Source: Protonemura montana | Taxonomy: Eukaryota; Arthropoda; Insecta; Plecoptera; Nemouridae | Assembly: GCA_947568835.1 (NCBI GenBank) | Contig: OX387605.1 | Coordinates: 10,544,418 to 10,608,417 of the forward strand | Reading direction: 5' to 3' | DNA length: 64,000 nucleotides | Shown: positions 51,574-63,400 of the stretch, in pieces | Numbering within the stretch: the stretch's first letter is position 1 | Layout: each line of letters opens with the position of its first letter | Position numbers and translations under genes: made by a program | The notes under the pieces: model-generated | Told to the model about the DNA's origin: nothing | The model's database searches: none | What the model saw: the letters and a program-made list of their open reading frames with translations, nothing else

Positions 51574-52467
51574 TTCGTGAATAATAAAGTATCGCAACCC
51601 AGGGTAATTAAAATACATTCCGTGAGCAATCCCACTCTCGGCCTTGTTAAAACATGGTAAACAGCTGACTCAAAATCTCGAGTATTTTTACTTTGACACA
51701 CGTTTATGACTTACCATTGAAAGCAAAGATTGGCAGATTGTCCCTCTTACTAGTAGGTACTTGAGCTGTGAGCAGGTCTAAGCGATGATGACATGTTAAC
51801 CAGACCCCGAATCCAACCAAGCGAATGTTATTCCACTGATTTATTGTGAACACGTGGTTGGTATATTTAGGAGAAATATATCCACTTCTTTCATTCGGTT
51901 ACATTTTAACCTTCTTGTAATCAAAATCAAGTATATGTATCTACATTTTATGTAAACATTACTGTTATCTATAATATACTGTTTACCTAGGCTAGACAAC
52001 TGACGCAACCTATAAATTTACTATGTTATTTTCCTAGGCTTGAAGTAAATACAATACAATACAACACTTGCGATGGTAGTAAATAATAATTATGTTATTG
52101 AGTTGAGACACTGAATCCGCAAAATGCGACCGACCCGGGCTAGTGGTGGATAAGTTATGATCTCGTGAGGAATCTAGGTTCCCGTACCTACCAACTTCGA
52201 ACCTACCTAACTACCTAACTACAACATCCGACCTAAAATTTCAGCACAACAAACTATAGCTCTTTAGAGAAACCTCGGTACGAATTAAAATCCACTAGAT
52301 TTGATGGCAAAAATTGCTCTAGTTGATTAAAATTTTGTTTGGGTATCTACTATCGCTGAATGGACTGTAGTATTTAGCACGTAGTGAGGGACTGATTTAA
52401 ATAGCTTATTTCAAATCACGAATTTAACACTGTACTAGTGAGAGGATAGTTTATATTATTTGTTTTT

Positions 52468-52887
52468 TGTGGTGTTTAACGACGCACTGTTTTGACATCT
52501 GGCCATGCGGCAATGGTCTAATGGCGTCGGTGAATGAGTGGATGATGATGAGGATGAACCTAACCTAGCCTAGAAAGGAAGAAAAGGAAACCCGGTGCCG
52601 ACACGTAGCCAACTCCTGTCGAAGAGCACCAAGGGGACCACCGGCTTAACGTCCCTTCCGAAGGACGGTACAACTCGAACAGCAGGATTCCCCCACAAAT
52701 CCTTGCTGTCGAGAGGTTGATAAGCAAGGCAAATTAAGTTACTGTACTAACTTTCATCCCTCTAACCTCCCTCCCGAACAGAACTGGTCATGTGTATGAT
52801 GGTCACCCATCCAATACCTAACTCAGCGCAGTGTCGCTTAACTTTGGTGATCTAACGACAACCGGTATTTCCAACATGCCAAACCGG
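52468..52887 (-). repeat. 5S rRNA-derived SINE, copy D
   Basis: Minus-strand copy with the 5S-like head at 52871-52799 and the 3' end at about 52468. Its outer 5' end reads CACCGGCCGGTTTGGCATG, the best-preserved version of the 5' terminus. By eye it matches copy C at well over 90 per cent, so the two are young. They lie 0.9 kb apart in the same orientation. Confidence 0.88.
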
Positions 52888-54011
52888 CCGGTGTAAAAGG
52901 TTAGGATGATGGTTTTATTTGGAACTCCCTTGGAGTGAATGACAGCGTAAATAAATTGCCACATGGATTAAAATTCGTGTAGTTTGCCGTGGTTTTCCTG
53001 TGGGAGAAAACTACACATTTTTTTCAATTTAGAGATAGAGAACTCAATCCCATAAAAGGTTGAAATCCTTGAAATCATCTGTTCTCAACATAATTTTATT
53101 TTACAACGTCCACTTGTCTGTGAATTTTGGGATTTTTATTTAAGAAAATGTATTGCAATCAGTTAAACCACGAGTCCAATCGAATACATTACTAAATCGA
53201 TTGCGATAAAAAATTCAAACTAAAACCAAATTAATCCTATTGTTTATTTTTCAAAGAGATTAAAAAAATTACGGACTTTCTTGATAAAGGTATCACCACT
53301 GATAAAATTAAGGGATCCAAATATTACGGCTTGCGGCGGGGAAATTAGGGTAGTCAGAAGTTCAGCTATTAATTAATCACTTTCTATAATATTTATAATA
53401 TTAAAAATAGTTATTTGTGACATGTGAAATGTGACAATACAATGAGTAACAAAAATAACGGCATTCCACATTCTTTGCGTATCTCTTTTTATTAAGATGA
53501 GATGTGAGATTCTTAAGCAATTCAACTTAAATCTAAATTGCCTAATCGTAGCTATCTGTATTATCACTATTACATACCTATTCGCTCAACGCTACATATT
53601 AAAATAAATACCTTTAGTTAATATCACAGAAACTGACCCTCAAATAAATATCTGAGGGGTATTACTTATTACCCTTCATTAACATCAGAATCGTAGCAAA
53701 TAGACCAGCATCAATAGACTATGTTCTCCTGTCCCAATTAGCCTGACAACATGATGCGAAAGAGACAAAACTGTCAAGACAGTCGCAACGAAACCATCGT
53801 GGTAACCACCACAGCTGTTCCAATGGATGAACAGACCTTTAATCGCATGCATTTTGATAATATGGCTTCGGTGATTAGAAATTCATACGATAAACCCCAA
53901 GAATATCACGAGTTGTAAGTGGTTAAAAGATCAAGTGCACCTAGGGTTGCCAGATTTAGAAAGTACCAAGGTGGGATACACAATCAACTGCATACTCTCT
54001 ATAATTTGGGA

Positions 54012-54028
54012 GGGGGGGGGGGGGGGGG
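54012..54028 (+). repeat. Poly-G run of 17
   Basis: A homopolymer of 17 G preceded by GGGA, in otherwise AT-rich sequence. The exact length is unsafe for technical reasons. Confidence 0.9.
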
Positions 54029-55090
54029 TGCTTGAGTGCCAAAATTTTAAGCTTGTGAGGTCACCTCAAATAGCTTCAAACTGTTGAGCTGTAATTTTAG
54101 GGCCGCAGGCGATTTTTGAACGTTATGCACAGTGTTTGACTAGGAGGACTAAAATGTCTAAATCAGTACCTACCAAGCAATGCGGTGAGGAAGTGGGTGT
54201 GCTCCTATTTTTACAACACTGGTTTAATTGACTAATTAAGCAACTCCTAGTTGAATTCTATCCTCCAGTTTTGTTTTGGAAATACTTAAGTAACCTTGAC
54301 GTGTGTACACGCCGCATACCCAGCATACCCTGACTGCACGCCCCTGTCCTAAATTATTGAATTTTAGAGTTTGGCATTACAATTTGGTTTTTTGAAAATC
54401 TGATATTTTTACTGCACCTCACGAACACTTCCAGAAAAGTCCCATATTACAGATTCTTACGAAAACTCTACATTTCTAGTCATCTAAAGGCTTCAAAATG
54501 TCTGAAAAAAGATGGGCCTTTTTGCCTCTAGAAACTTTTAAGGTTCAGACCTCTTCTACATTTACAAAAATGCAACAATGTAGATTAACTGGAGAAAACA
54601 TGGTCGATCGTGGTTTGAGAATTTCATCAACTGAAACGAATAATGCATCTACGGAGGCGCATATGTGCTGCTTGGACACACAAGCTCGGCAGGGAGATGC
54701 GTTTTGCCTTTTTCTTGAAATTTTTGGATTCCCAGAAGCTACCAGGGACCTGGGATTCTAAGTGTTCTATCAGAACTTTCCTAGATACGTCGGACACCTG
54801 GCAACACTCAGTTTACCAAAAGTGTAGAATAGGACTTTGGGGGAAACAAATCTACTAATTTCAATTGGTAAAAAGAAATAGGGGATTACCCTCAGAGGCA
54901 TCCCACTGAGTGCTCCGAATCGATAACTTCGCTAGACTCAGGGCTACACAGCTGCTCCACAAGATGTATATAATATTGTTTAGCTCTGGCATTAGACATT
55001 CTGTCCGACATTTGTACTGATCTCGAGCTAAAAAAAGCAGTCCCCTTGTTTGTTCTTTGATGCTTGTGTTGCTTTCTATTGCAAAAAGGT

Positions 55091-57656
55091 TTATAACTTT
55101 TCCAAAGCAATCATATCTTCAAGCTCTTTTAAGTGGTCTATTGGTGTATTAGCATCATATTCTTTTGACTTAAATTTCTGCCTATGACCATCTTTCGGCT
55201 TTGGCATTTCTTCCAGTGGTGAAGGTATTGGTTCGGAGAAGAAAAATGGATGAACCAGCGCCTGTAGAAAGAAAAAGGTCATCAATTTCCATATTGTAAC
55301 CAGAAGCACAACCTTTTTTTGGGTGTCAGCAATAATTTTACTGATAATAGACAGAATAAGTAAAGAATTTCAAAAATATTTCTGATAAAATTCTTCTTTC
55401 TCATTGGATAAAACAAGTAAAGCTTAATTATCTGCAAAGAAATTGTCTCGAGATTAAGCCCCCATCAAGCAATAACTATTTGCCCTGTCGGTTTAATTTT
55501 GCCAGGTGAATGCATTTTGCTCTAATGGGTAGACTTGAATTGTTTATCAATTACGATGGCTTTGATTAACATACTGGAAACTATTAATAATTTTAATAAT
55601 ATATCTATAATAATTCTTATAATTGATTATCTTACTATCTAACTAAAACTTGCCAGCTATGAAATATATAAATATAAGACAACGATATACACTATATAAG
55701 GTTTGAGAAAATTGAAAAAGGACATTTTACAACAATAAGTTTTACAAATAACCACGTAAAGATGTTTTTTTTTCTCCAATAATCATAATCGTTTAAAATA
55801 GTACCTCTTTAGCAGTCAATCGTTGACTTGGAGGAAACAATACAAATTTCTTTACTAGATCTACCGCGTAGAGCGGTGCATTTGGAATGATCTCTTCCCA
55901 AAATTTCCCTTTGGATTCTGTGAAGGACACCTTGTCGTAATCAGGCAACTCTGTGATTTCCGGCCAAGTTTCTTTCGTCGGTGTGCCAAGCGTTTGAATG
56001 ACAACGGCCAGCTGCTCGATGTCTGTATCACCCTAAAATAAAAACAATGATAGTTGAAAGTAGATTCTACAAATTGTAAAAATAAGTATAATATAGGTAC
56101 AGATCTTTCAATAAACTGTAAATAGATCCCAATTGATCTGAATTGATCTCCAACCCTGATGCTATTTTGTGTTAATGATCGTTAGAATAAAAATTATCAC
56201 CTATCAAAAATAAAAATTGTAACCTTTGCTAAGTCAGATACTAGGAAGAAAGATATTTCTTAGTAAACATAGGTGTGAAACTCTTGTCCAAGGCTGAATC
56301 AGACAAATATTTTTGGTGGAGTTTTGCATTCTGTTCTGTTTGATTTGACCGATTTCTTACTATCTGTAGAGTAAGATTTTCCTGTTCTGAATTTACATGA
56401 GTACCAATCCCATAAAATGTCACTACTGTTTAAATTAAAAAAACATGCTGTCAAGATAACATGTATGTGTTTTATTATTTTATGTGACAATAAACAAATC
56501 ATTCTTATTATTGTCAAGCAGGCTTATAGCATCTCGTGCAGCCACATATGTACCTACTTCTTTGGTGGACCTTTGACAGTTAATCTATATCTATTGCCAA
56601 GTAAGGGAGAACTTGCAGTCTTTCAATTTCTGTATTCAAATGTATATTTGTAATCAGTTAATTGGTCGATTCTATGTGGGTCTGCTCTTTAGCAGACACT
56701 CTATTTATTTACACTCTTCAGATTCTGAGGCCTACAGTGTGCCAAACAAGGAGTCTGGAACCTCGTTTTTCTGTTTTGCGAAGAACGGAGTTCCTGCCTC
56801 CTTGGGGCTAAAGCAGTTTGTGGTGGGATTAGTACTAAACACTGGAAAAGTTCACTCTTATTTCTTATAAGATCTTCTACTTTAAAGAGCTGCAAGATTG
56901 CACGATTTCAAATAAAAATATGATAACCACTAAATGCTAACCTTGCACACTCACATATCATAATTGGGGTTACAAGTCTTAAACTACTGCCTGTTTATCA
57001 ATCAACATTAATGCTTAATAGAAAAAACTGCTAAAATTACTTACAGGAAAAAGTGGCGATAAATTTAGCATTTCCCCAATAATGCAGCCTACAGCCCATA
57101 AATCAACAGCCTCCGTGTAAAACCTGGCTCCGTAAAGCAACTCAGGAGCCCTATACCATCGAGTCGCTACTTGATGGGAGTATGGGCGAACGTGACCTCT
57201 TGAAAACAGCCGAGCCAGTCCTAGATCAGCAATCTTCAATATGCCTTCCTTGTTGATTAAAAGGTTAGCTGGTTTCAAATCTCTGTGCATAATAGAATTA
57301 TCGTGTAGGTAGCTTACTCCTCTAAGTAACATTTTAGAGTATGTCTTGATCTGTGGTTGTGATAGTATGTTATCTCTGTCATTTATCATTTCCCACAGTC
57401 CAGATGGCATATAATCAAAAACTAAAACAAATCCTAAGCCTTGAGCAAATACGTCTAACAGCGACAAAACATACTTGCAATCTATATGCTGCAAAGTCTT
57501 AATTTCCCTGAATATGGTAATAGGAATGCCATCATCTAATTTTTTCAACAAAACTTTCTTCATCGCTACATCCCGTTCTGTAGGAAGGTGCACGCCCCGT
57601 AAGACAAATCCATGTGCACCTTCCCCAAGGCGACCAATAACTTTATATTGATCCAT
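55091..57656 (-). CDS. CDK20: Cyclin-dependent kinase 20 (cell-cycle-related kinase), complete, 3 exons
   Basis: Serine/threonine kinase of the CDK family. In animals CDK20/CCRK is linked to CDK activation and to control of cilia through ICK/MAK-type kinases. Exons on the minus strand are 57656-57045 (residues 1-204), 56032-55805 (205-280) and 55261-55091 (281-336 plus stop). Both introns are phase 0, with donors GTAAGTAA and GTACTA and acceptors ending TTTTAG and TCTACAG. Visible motifs: glycine loop GRLGEGAHGFV (8-18), catalytic K33, cyclin-helix equivalent PITIFRE (45-51), HRDLKPAN (124-131), metal-binding motif DLG (144-146), activation segment HQVATRWYRAPE with T165, and the GDTDIEQL joint that opens exon 2. 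The length of 336 is close to the roughly 346 residues of the human protein. The short C-terminal tail after PHPFFF-like helix I fits the family. The start is the first ATG, immediately before DQYKVIGRLGEG as in homologues. Oddity: DLG replaces the usual DFG. The protein looks intact and functional. Confidence 0.96.
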
Positions 57657-57949
57657 CTGTTAACCAATCTTTCATAATCTAAAAGCCATCTAAAAGCCAA
57701 AAGATGGATAAAATCTAAGCTCTGTTCGTTTCAAAAATTAGAACCAGATTTGAACTGCAAATCTTATTATTATTGTAGACTCCGCATTTGAACGTAGAAT
57801 TAGTAAGATATTCGGTAAAAATGTTTGATTGAATTGCCACCAAATTGCCACCAAAATTGCCTTGACAGTTGACAGTGACAGCACCTATTACAGCCTTGCT
57901 TTCTGTCTGCTTGTGCTTCTGCTACTGCTGCGATTAATTTGACTGTTTG

Positions 57950-57961
57950 CCACTAGATGGC
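57950..57961 (+). promoter_or_regulatory. CTCF-like motif upstream of CDK20
   Basis: The 12 bases CCACTAGATGGC match the core CTCF consensus CCASYAGRKGGC at every position. The site lies about 290 bases upstream of the CDK20 start codon, in a stretch that otherwise looks like a promoter or 5' leader. Insect CTCF recognises nearly the same core as the vertebrate protein. A 12-base degenerate match can occur by chance in 64 kb, so this is a candidate only. Nothing else here identifies a TATA box or start site with confidence. Confidence 0.3.
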
Positions 57962-58068
57962 AAATTTTAGTGTTATTTGAAATTGCCTTTGCCTTCATTC
58001 TCCGAATCGAGAACCAGCCGATTGCGTGCGTGAGATGATGATTTTCACAAGATGCTGCCAAATCAGGA

Positions 58069-58255
58069 CATTTTCATATACTACATATACAATATTATAA
58101 CAGCCTGTAACCTAATGTCAATATTTTCAAATTTAATTTACCAAATACCAAGATTTTGTTGACATAACCTCACAAGAAGCTACGGATTGATTTTCATGTA
58201 CTACATATTCAAAATTATAACACTCTGTAACCTAATATCAAGAATTTTTAAATAG
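58069..58255 (+). repeat. Short tandem duplication, two copies about 120 bases apart
   Basis: TTTTCATATACTACATATAC at 58070 and TTTTCATGTACTACATATTC at 58192 are each followed by similar text including CTGTAACCTAAT and TCAA. The pair lies between the CDK20 upstream region and the SGNH-like fragment. Confidence 0.65.
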
Positions 58256-58265
58256 TATTTAGATT

Positions 58266-58917
58266 GTGTTACTCAATGGCTTTGATTACAGTAACAGGCG
58301 ACTCAGGTTAAGTTCAGCAAAACCGGACAGTTTGTGCATAGTGGTATTGGTGGTATTCAGGTACAGAATCTTATTAGTCATGCGGGCCAGTGCAATCGCT
58401 CCATTTTTTTATGTTGTCGTCTTACATGTAGACACCAACAATGTGAGCAACGTCAAGCTATCAGTAAAAGATATTGTCAGTCGTTTTTATCTGTCTGATT
58501 GATGCCGTAATGAAATCCATCCAATATTAATATGACACTTTATTTGTTTGCAGTGTTACCTCGTCAGGCGAACAACTTTGAAGGCACTAGAGTTCCCTCC
58601 CTGCACAGGCAGTAAACACTGGAGTGCTGTGCCGTGAGAAGAACGTAGGGTTCATCAAGCTGCGGTGGCAGTTCTTTGTCCGACAGGTGGTGGACCGGGA
58701 TGGCCTCCACCTGTCCCAAGTAGGCAACCATGTGCTTGGAACTCGTTATTCCAAGCTTGTAGTTAGGATAATTGATGTGACCCCATTAGCTTCTTTTCAA
58801 GTAACTTCAGTATGCTACTCCGGTAGACTGCCCTCCGCAGCTAGACCAAAAGGGGTGGAAGGCATTGAGAAAGCAAGGGTGGAAAGTAGGCTAGAAAAGC
58901 TGGCAGCAAGAGCGTAG
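58266..58917 (+). pseudogene. Decayed SGNH/GDSL-type hydrolase fragment, probably retroelement-derived
   Basis: The upstream part (58266-58502) reads VVVLHVDTNNVSNVKLS, a degraded form of the family's block III (HVGTNDVSN). The downstream part (58624-58917) contains NVGFIKLRW and DRDGLHLSQVGNHVLG, which carries the DxxH of block V and its usual following glycine. The spacing and the 'VN..LC....FI' context fit the C-terminal half of an SGNH esterase. The pieces are in different frames, there is no start context, and the stretch is short, so it is not a working gene. SGNH domains of this type are known from ORF1 of CR1-like LINEs and other retroelements, so a LINE source is likely. I see no linked reverse transcriptase. 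Confidence 0.55.
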
Positions 58918-59797
58918 GAGCGTGGAGCCTTGCAAGGTGGGGACCAGGGACGTAATACAGTTGGAGACCAGAGACTTTTGATTCTCGTATCTCTCGTAAG
59001 AGAAATTAATATTATTTACCAATCATATATGAAGACAATTCAATTTCCAATTCTGCAACTATCTGGCATGACACTGCATGGTAGAGCTATAATCGAAAGA
59101 GCATCTACGCTGTGCTCTTTTGTAGAAGTTCCATTACAACTTTCCTCATCCAAGGTTACGAGCTTGACGTACTGATGAGGCTTTGATCAAACGGTAACCA
59201 GGACGATTCTAAAAATTTCTTTTCTGTATGCTGAAAATGTCCACGTTTCCTAAGCATCCAAATTGTTTTTGACTTCTATCTCTATGGAGGTCTTAGGGAT
59301 CGGGTGAAATACAGAACTTTGCTCTACACCTGCATCCACAATAGACGAAGATTGACAGTGACTTAATGGACATGGGTGAAATGCTATTTGTATCGGTGCA
59401 AACTGTAGGTGTATATATTTAACACTTTCATAATTAAAATGAATGTTTTATTTGAAATAATAATAAATAAATGTGTATGTAAATGTGTGTGTGTGTGTTC
59501 TTTTCATTGTTTATTCAAACATTTGCAGTACTATTTTCTGGTGTGAGAATTAAAATTATGTATTGTATTACAGTGTTTTTATAATAACAAAGCTCCCAGT
59601 CTTAATTTATATTGGCAGGGGGTTGTACATGATTGCTAGTGGAAGGCAATTTTACTCGGCAGTACAAATGTGGTACAAATTATCATTATTCTATGGCAGT
59701 ACCTTTGCTAAATGTGGAATTTTTGCCCTGTTTGGTGCTACGTACTTTCCTTATTCCTGTTTACCCTTATTGGCATAGCTTTGAAGTAAGTAAGTCA
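58918..59797. other. No gene seen
   Basis: Holds the TG microsatellite. The continuation of the frame at 58930-59175 has no recognisable motif. Confidence 0.5.
59471..59498 (+). repeat. (TG)n microsatellite
   Basis: Interrupted TG dinucleotides, the longest pure stretch being about 16 bases. Confidence 0.8.
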
Positions 59798-60130
59798 TTT
59801 TGGATGGTAATGTTGCCCTTGCAGGAATAACTTGGATCAATATGAATTTTGAAGTCACTTCGTGTGTGTTTTTTTTTTAATTTTGATGTGCTAAGGCTGC
59901 AATTTTTTATGGTATCGTTGTCCTTTCAGAAATTACTCCGATGTATATGATTTTGGGAGTCCTTGGAGTCACTTCGTAGGTCTTTCGGCTGATTCTGGCA
60001 AAAAGTACACCATTTTTTATTTTTATGTGCTAAGGCTGAATTTTTTTATGGTTTTGTTGCCATTGCAGAAATAACGCAGATCATTATGATTTTTAGTGTT
60101 CTTGGGATCTTTTTGGAAGGCGTTTGATGC
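59798..60130 (+). repeat. Tandem repeat, period about 130 bases, upstream of the long frame
   Basis: Three diverged units share the order TATGGT..TTGTTGCC..TTGCAG, then AATAACNNNGATCANTATGA, then GTCACTTCGT, then ATGTGCTAAGGCTG. The last phrase occurs at about 59887 and 60026. The array ends about 270 bases before the start codon at 60405, so it lies in the likely promoter or 5' leader region of that gene. Confidence 0.7.
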
Positions 60131-60404
60131 ACCTCACGATATTTCTACACCAACTCTGTAGGCTTTTAAATTTCACAGCGCTTTGGGACATTAGTTTGCA
60201 CGTGTAACTACAGAGGACAGATCAATCGAAAGTACATGAGCCTTTTAAGCAAAGACTTTTAGGTGTATGTATTACGGCGGTGTATTTAGAATCCCACATG
60301 TGCGTGCGCATAGCTAAAGTGTTTATAGTGGTGGTGCTCATAATGGTGTCATATTGTTTATATTGATAGTTTTGTATATTTTTTTAATCTGGTGACGATT
60401 TACA

Positions 60405-63400
60405 ATGGGGGGACGAGGAAATAACCGAAACAGTTTTTACAAATCAACAAACAAAGGTGGAAGAAATACGGCGTATGACAACAGGTCACAGCCAATGTCT
60501 CAGTCACCACATACATCACAGCCAGCAAACAACTATTCTTTTGGTATAGGCAATGGTAACTTTCAACCACGACCATTCTGGCAAAACTCATTCCCTAATG
60601 GAGTTGGATTTCCTCGAGTGCCTTCATGGGGACCTCAAAATCCCAATAATAATCCACCATGGGGTCGAAATAATTATCGACCTAATCATCAAGTGCCATG
60701 GGATCACACTCAACAGCACCAGCAGCATCGATTTCCCAATCAACAGAACTCTATGAACTTTGGAGCACCAGCATTGGCACCACCACCACCACCACCTTTG
60801 TGCACCCCCAATTCAACATTTAGATTCAGCCACGTGCCTTTAGGTGTGCCACCACCAATGCATCCTCCAACATCTTTCATTCTAAACTCGAGTTCTTCCA
60901 CTGAACCTACTACACAGAAAACAGCTTCTAAAGAATGCACTTCATCACCAGTTGTAATAAACCCACCTTTGGGGTCTAAAGAGGACAGGGAATTGCGTTT
61001 AGAAGAAGCAAAAACCCTTGTGAAAAAAAGCTTAGAAGAATCAAAAGGCGGAGAATTTTCCAGAATCGCGCCCCCAACTAATAGTTCTTCAACATCACAT
61101 TCTTCTGGACAGAATAGAAAAAAATGCCTGAAGCCTAAACCAACCAAGCCAAATGAAGGTATCAACTGCAAGCAAATTAGTTGTTTACCTGTTGATCAGG
61201 TCAGTGATAGCAAAAGTTCCAAAACCAGTTCTGCTGTGCCACTATCCGATGAGCAACGTAAGCGGCGTTTATCTCTCGAGTCAAACTGTGTTCTCTCTTC
61301 TGATGCTAGTAAATCAACATCAAAGCCTGCAACTCCTAAGCGAAACCGCTCAAACTCATTGAGTGTAAGACCAAAGACTCCGGAAATATCAGCCCCATCA
61401 GAAGCGCAGAACATTAAACAACGAATCATACATGAGCTTCTTGGCATGAGTAAGAACACATTGAAAGAGATAATCAGCAATCCAAGATCTCGTAAGTTTG
61501 AGCATGTCATGAAATATATGATGAAAGAGAGCCGATGGAAGCAATCTCAAATCCAGCGTCAAGTTGCTCGAGCCGGAATAGATTCAACGTCAGAAAATCA
61601 AAATTGTGAGCTGGTGCAGCGTGATTATGAAGACCTTCTTTTAGATCCTGACTTAGCAATCAATCTTTCCAACCTTCCATCTGAAATGATCGAGACTCTT
61701 GGAAACATTTTTAATCTTGGGGTTGTTAGTCGATCCGAGGAACCAAATTTAGATTCAGAAGACATATCGTGTCTGTTTGATAGCAATTCCCCAAGTTATA
61801 TTAAAGAAATACCATATGTAGATTTGTCATCTCCAGTTTCAATTTACCCAGATCCTAATTCTAGTCCAGAAGATAAGAAGACATTAAAAAAATGTAACCA
61901 ATTGACATTGGTAGATTCCACCAACTTACCGGCATGTAGTGACCATGATTTAGATTACGATGAAATTTCAAACATCCTAGTTATGGAATCTATGGGGACT
62001 GAAGAATCATCGCATCAGCATAAGACACTTGAACCTTCTCGAGATTTGAACGTAAACAGAATTACAACTTTTTCCGCACTGGTTGATGGTCCTGTAAAAC
62101 ACATTCCTAGCAATGATGTCATTCCTGACGAGAGCAACAGTGCAGAAGACGTGGTTCTTCAGCTGTCAAGGCCAGAAATTGACAACTTCCCTGTGTCTGT
62201 GTCTCAAGAAGGTAAAGAATCTATCGAAGATACAACGGCAAATGATTTGAATGTTTCTAAAAGTCCACTCAACAATCAAAATGGTCCATTCGAGGAAAAT
62301 GACTGTGCTCCGTCTTCTGCTTTGGCTTCAGATGTATTCAATGAGGCAGACAAATGCAACAAACTGCAAACACTATCAGCTGTAGACGAGGCAACGCCCT
62401 CAAATAAAGATCCCATGTTCTCGACACAATCTGATTCACCAACGAACGATGAAGAGTTGATGTGCTCCAGTAGTCGAACAAAAAAAGATTCAGAAAATAA
62501 TCTAGATTCTGAGGATAGAGACAATAATCAATTAGAAACAGACGAACCTTTGTTATCACCTGATGCATTTAATGTGGTAAACATCAACAATAATGAAATG
62601 ATGGCTATGACGGCAATTAATACTGTCGAACCTGAAGAATCGGTAGTCTTTTTCGGAGCCTCTGAGAGGGCCGCAGACCAATGTAATCATGCTTGCCCAG
62701 CTAACTCGGATGAGCAGGAAAAAACTTCTAGTACACAAGATTTAAAATGTGGGCCAGTTAAAAAAAGCTTAGATGTTGACTTTGAACAAAATTTTAGTAA
62801 CAATGGGCCTACAGTTAGTGCAGGTGGTTCTATGCAAAGCAAATCGATAATCCAAAAGAACCAAATAGAAGAACTGGAACCAACGAAAAATCACTTTGTC
62901 GGCGCTTGTACTGAAAACCCCACAGTTCTAGAAATCCAGAGAGTTGAAAATACTCCTTTGAAATTTCAAGAGCTTAGCATTTCATCCAAGACTTTGTCAG
63001 GCATTGAAATTGGCATACAGACTGATGCTTCTTTAGATGATACTTGTTTGATTGATGGGAATGACATGGCTTCAATAGTAAAGCTGCTAGATAGTTCATG
63101 TCTGCCTGGAATTGACCATGTTAAAAAGTTGCTAAGTCATTTACCTAGTAAACCCTCAGTTTTCACTGATGAGAATTTCTTGTCAGCCTCAGGCAAGTCA
63201 GAGCACCTAAAAAAAGGGATATCTAAAGCTGCTGATGACATGGATGCATCGCAATGTTCGTTGTTTACCCGGCCAAGTCCCGATGAAGAAACTCCTCTCG
63301 CAATTCCTTTAGTGATCGACAAACCACCCATGGTTAAACCTACACTTGGAGTTACCAACCGGCACTCAAAATCCAAGCGACAACCATGTGCCGACTTCAA

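Larger units (their letters stand above)
48591..55090. other. No gene seen outside the SINEs and the 50.5-kb candidate
   Basis: Includes the 17-G run and AT-rich sequence. The region just downstream of the CDK20 stop (below 55091) should hold its 3' untranslated region, but I see no convincing AATAAA on the minus strand close by. Confidence 0.5.

Noticed and set aside
60740-61171. 143-codon minus-strand frame
   Set aside because: It is the antisense shadow of the long plus-strand coding frame, including a glycine run opposite the polyproline tract.
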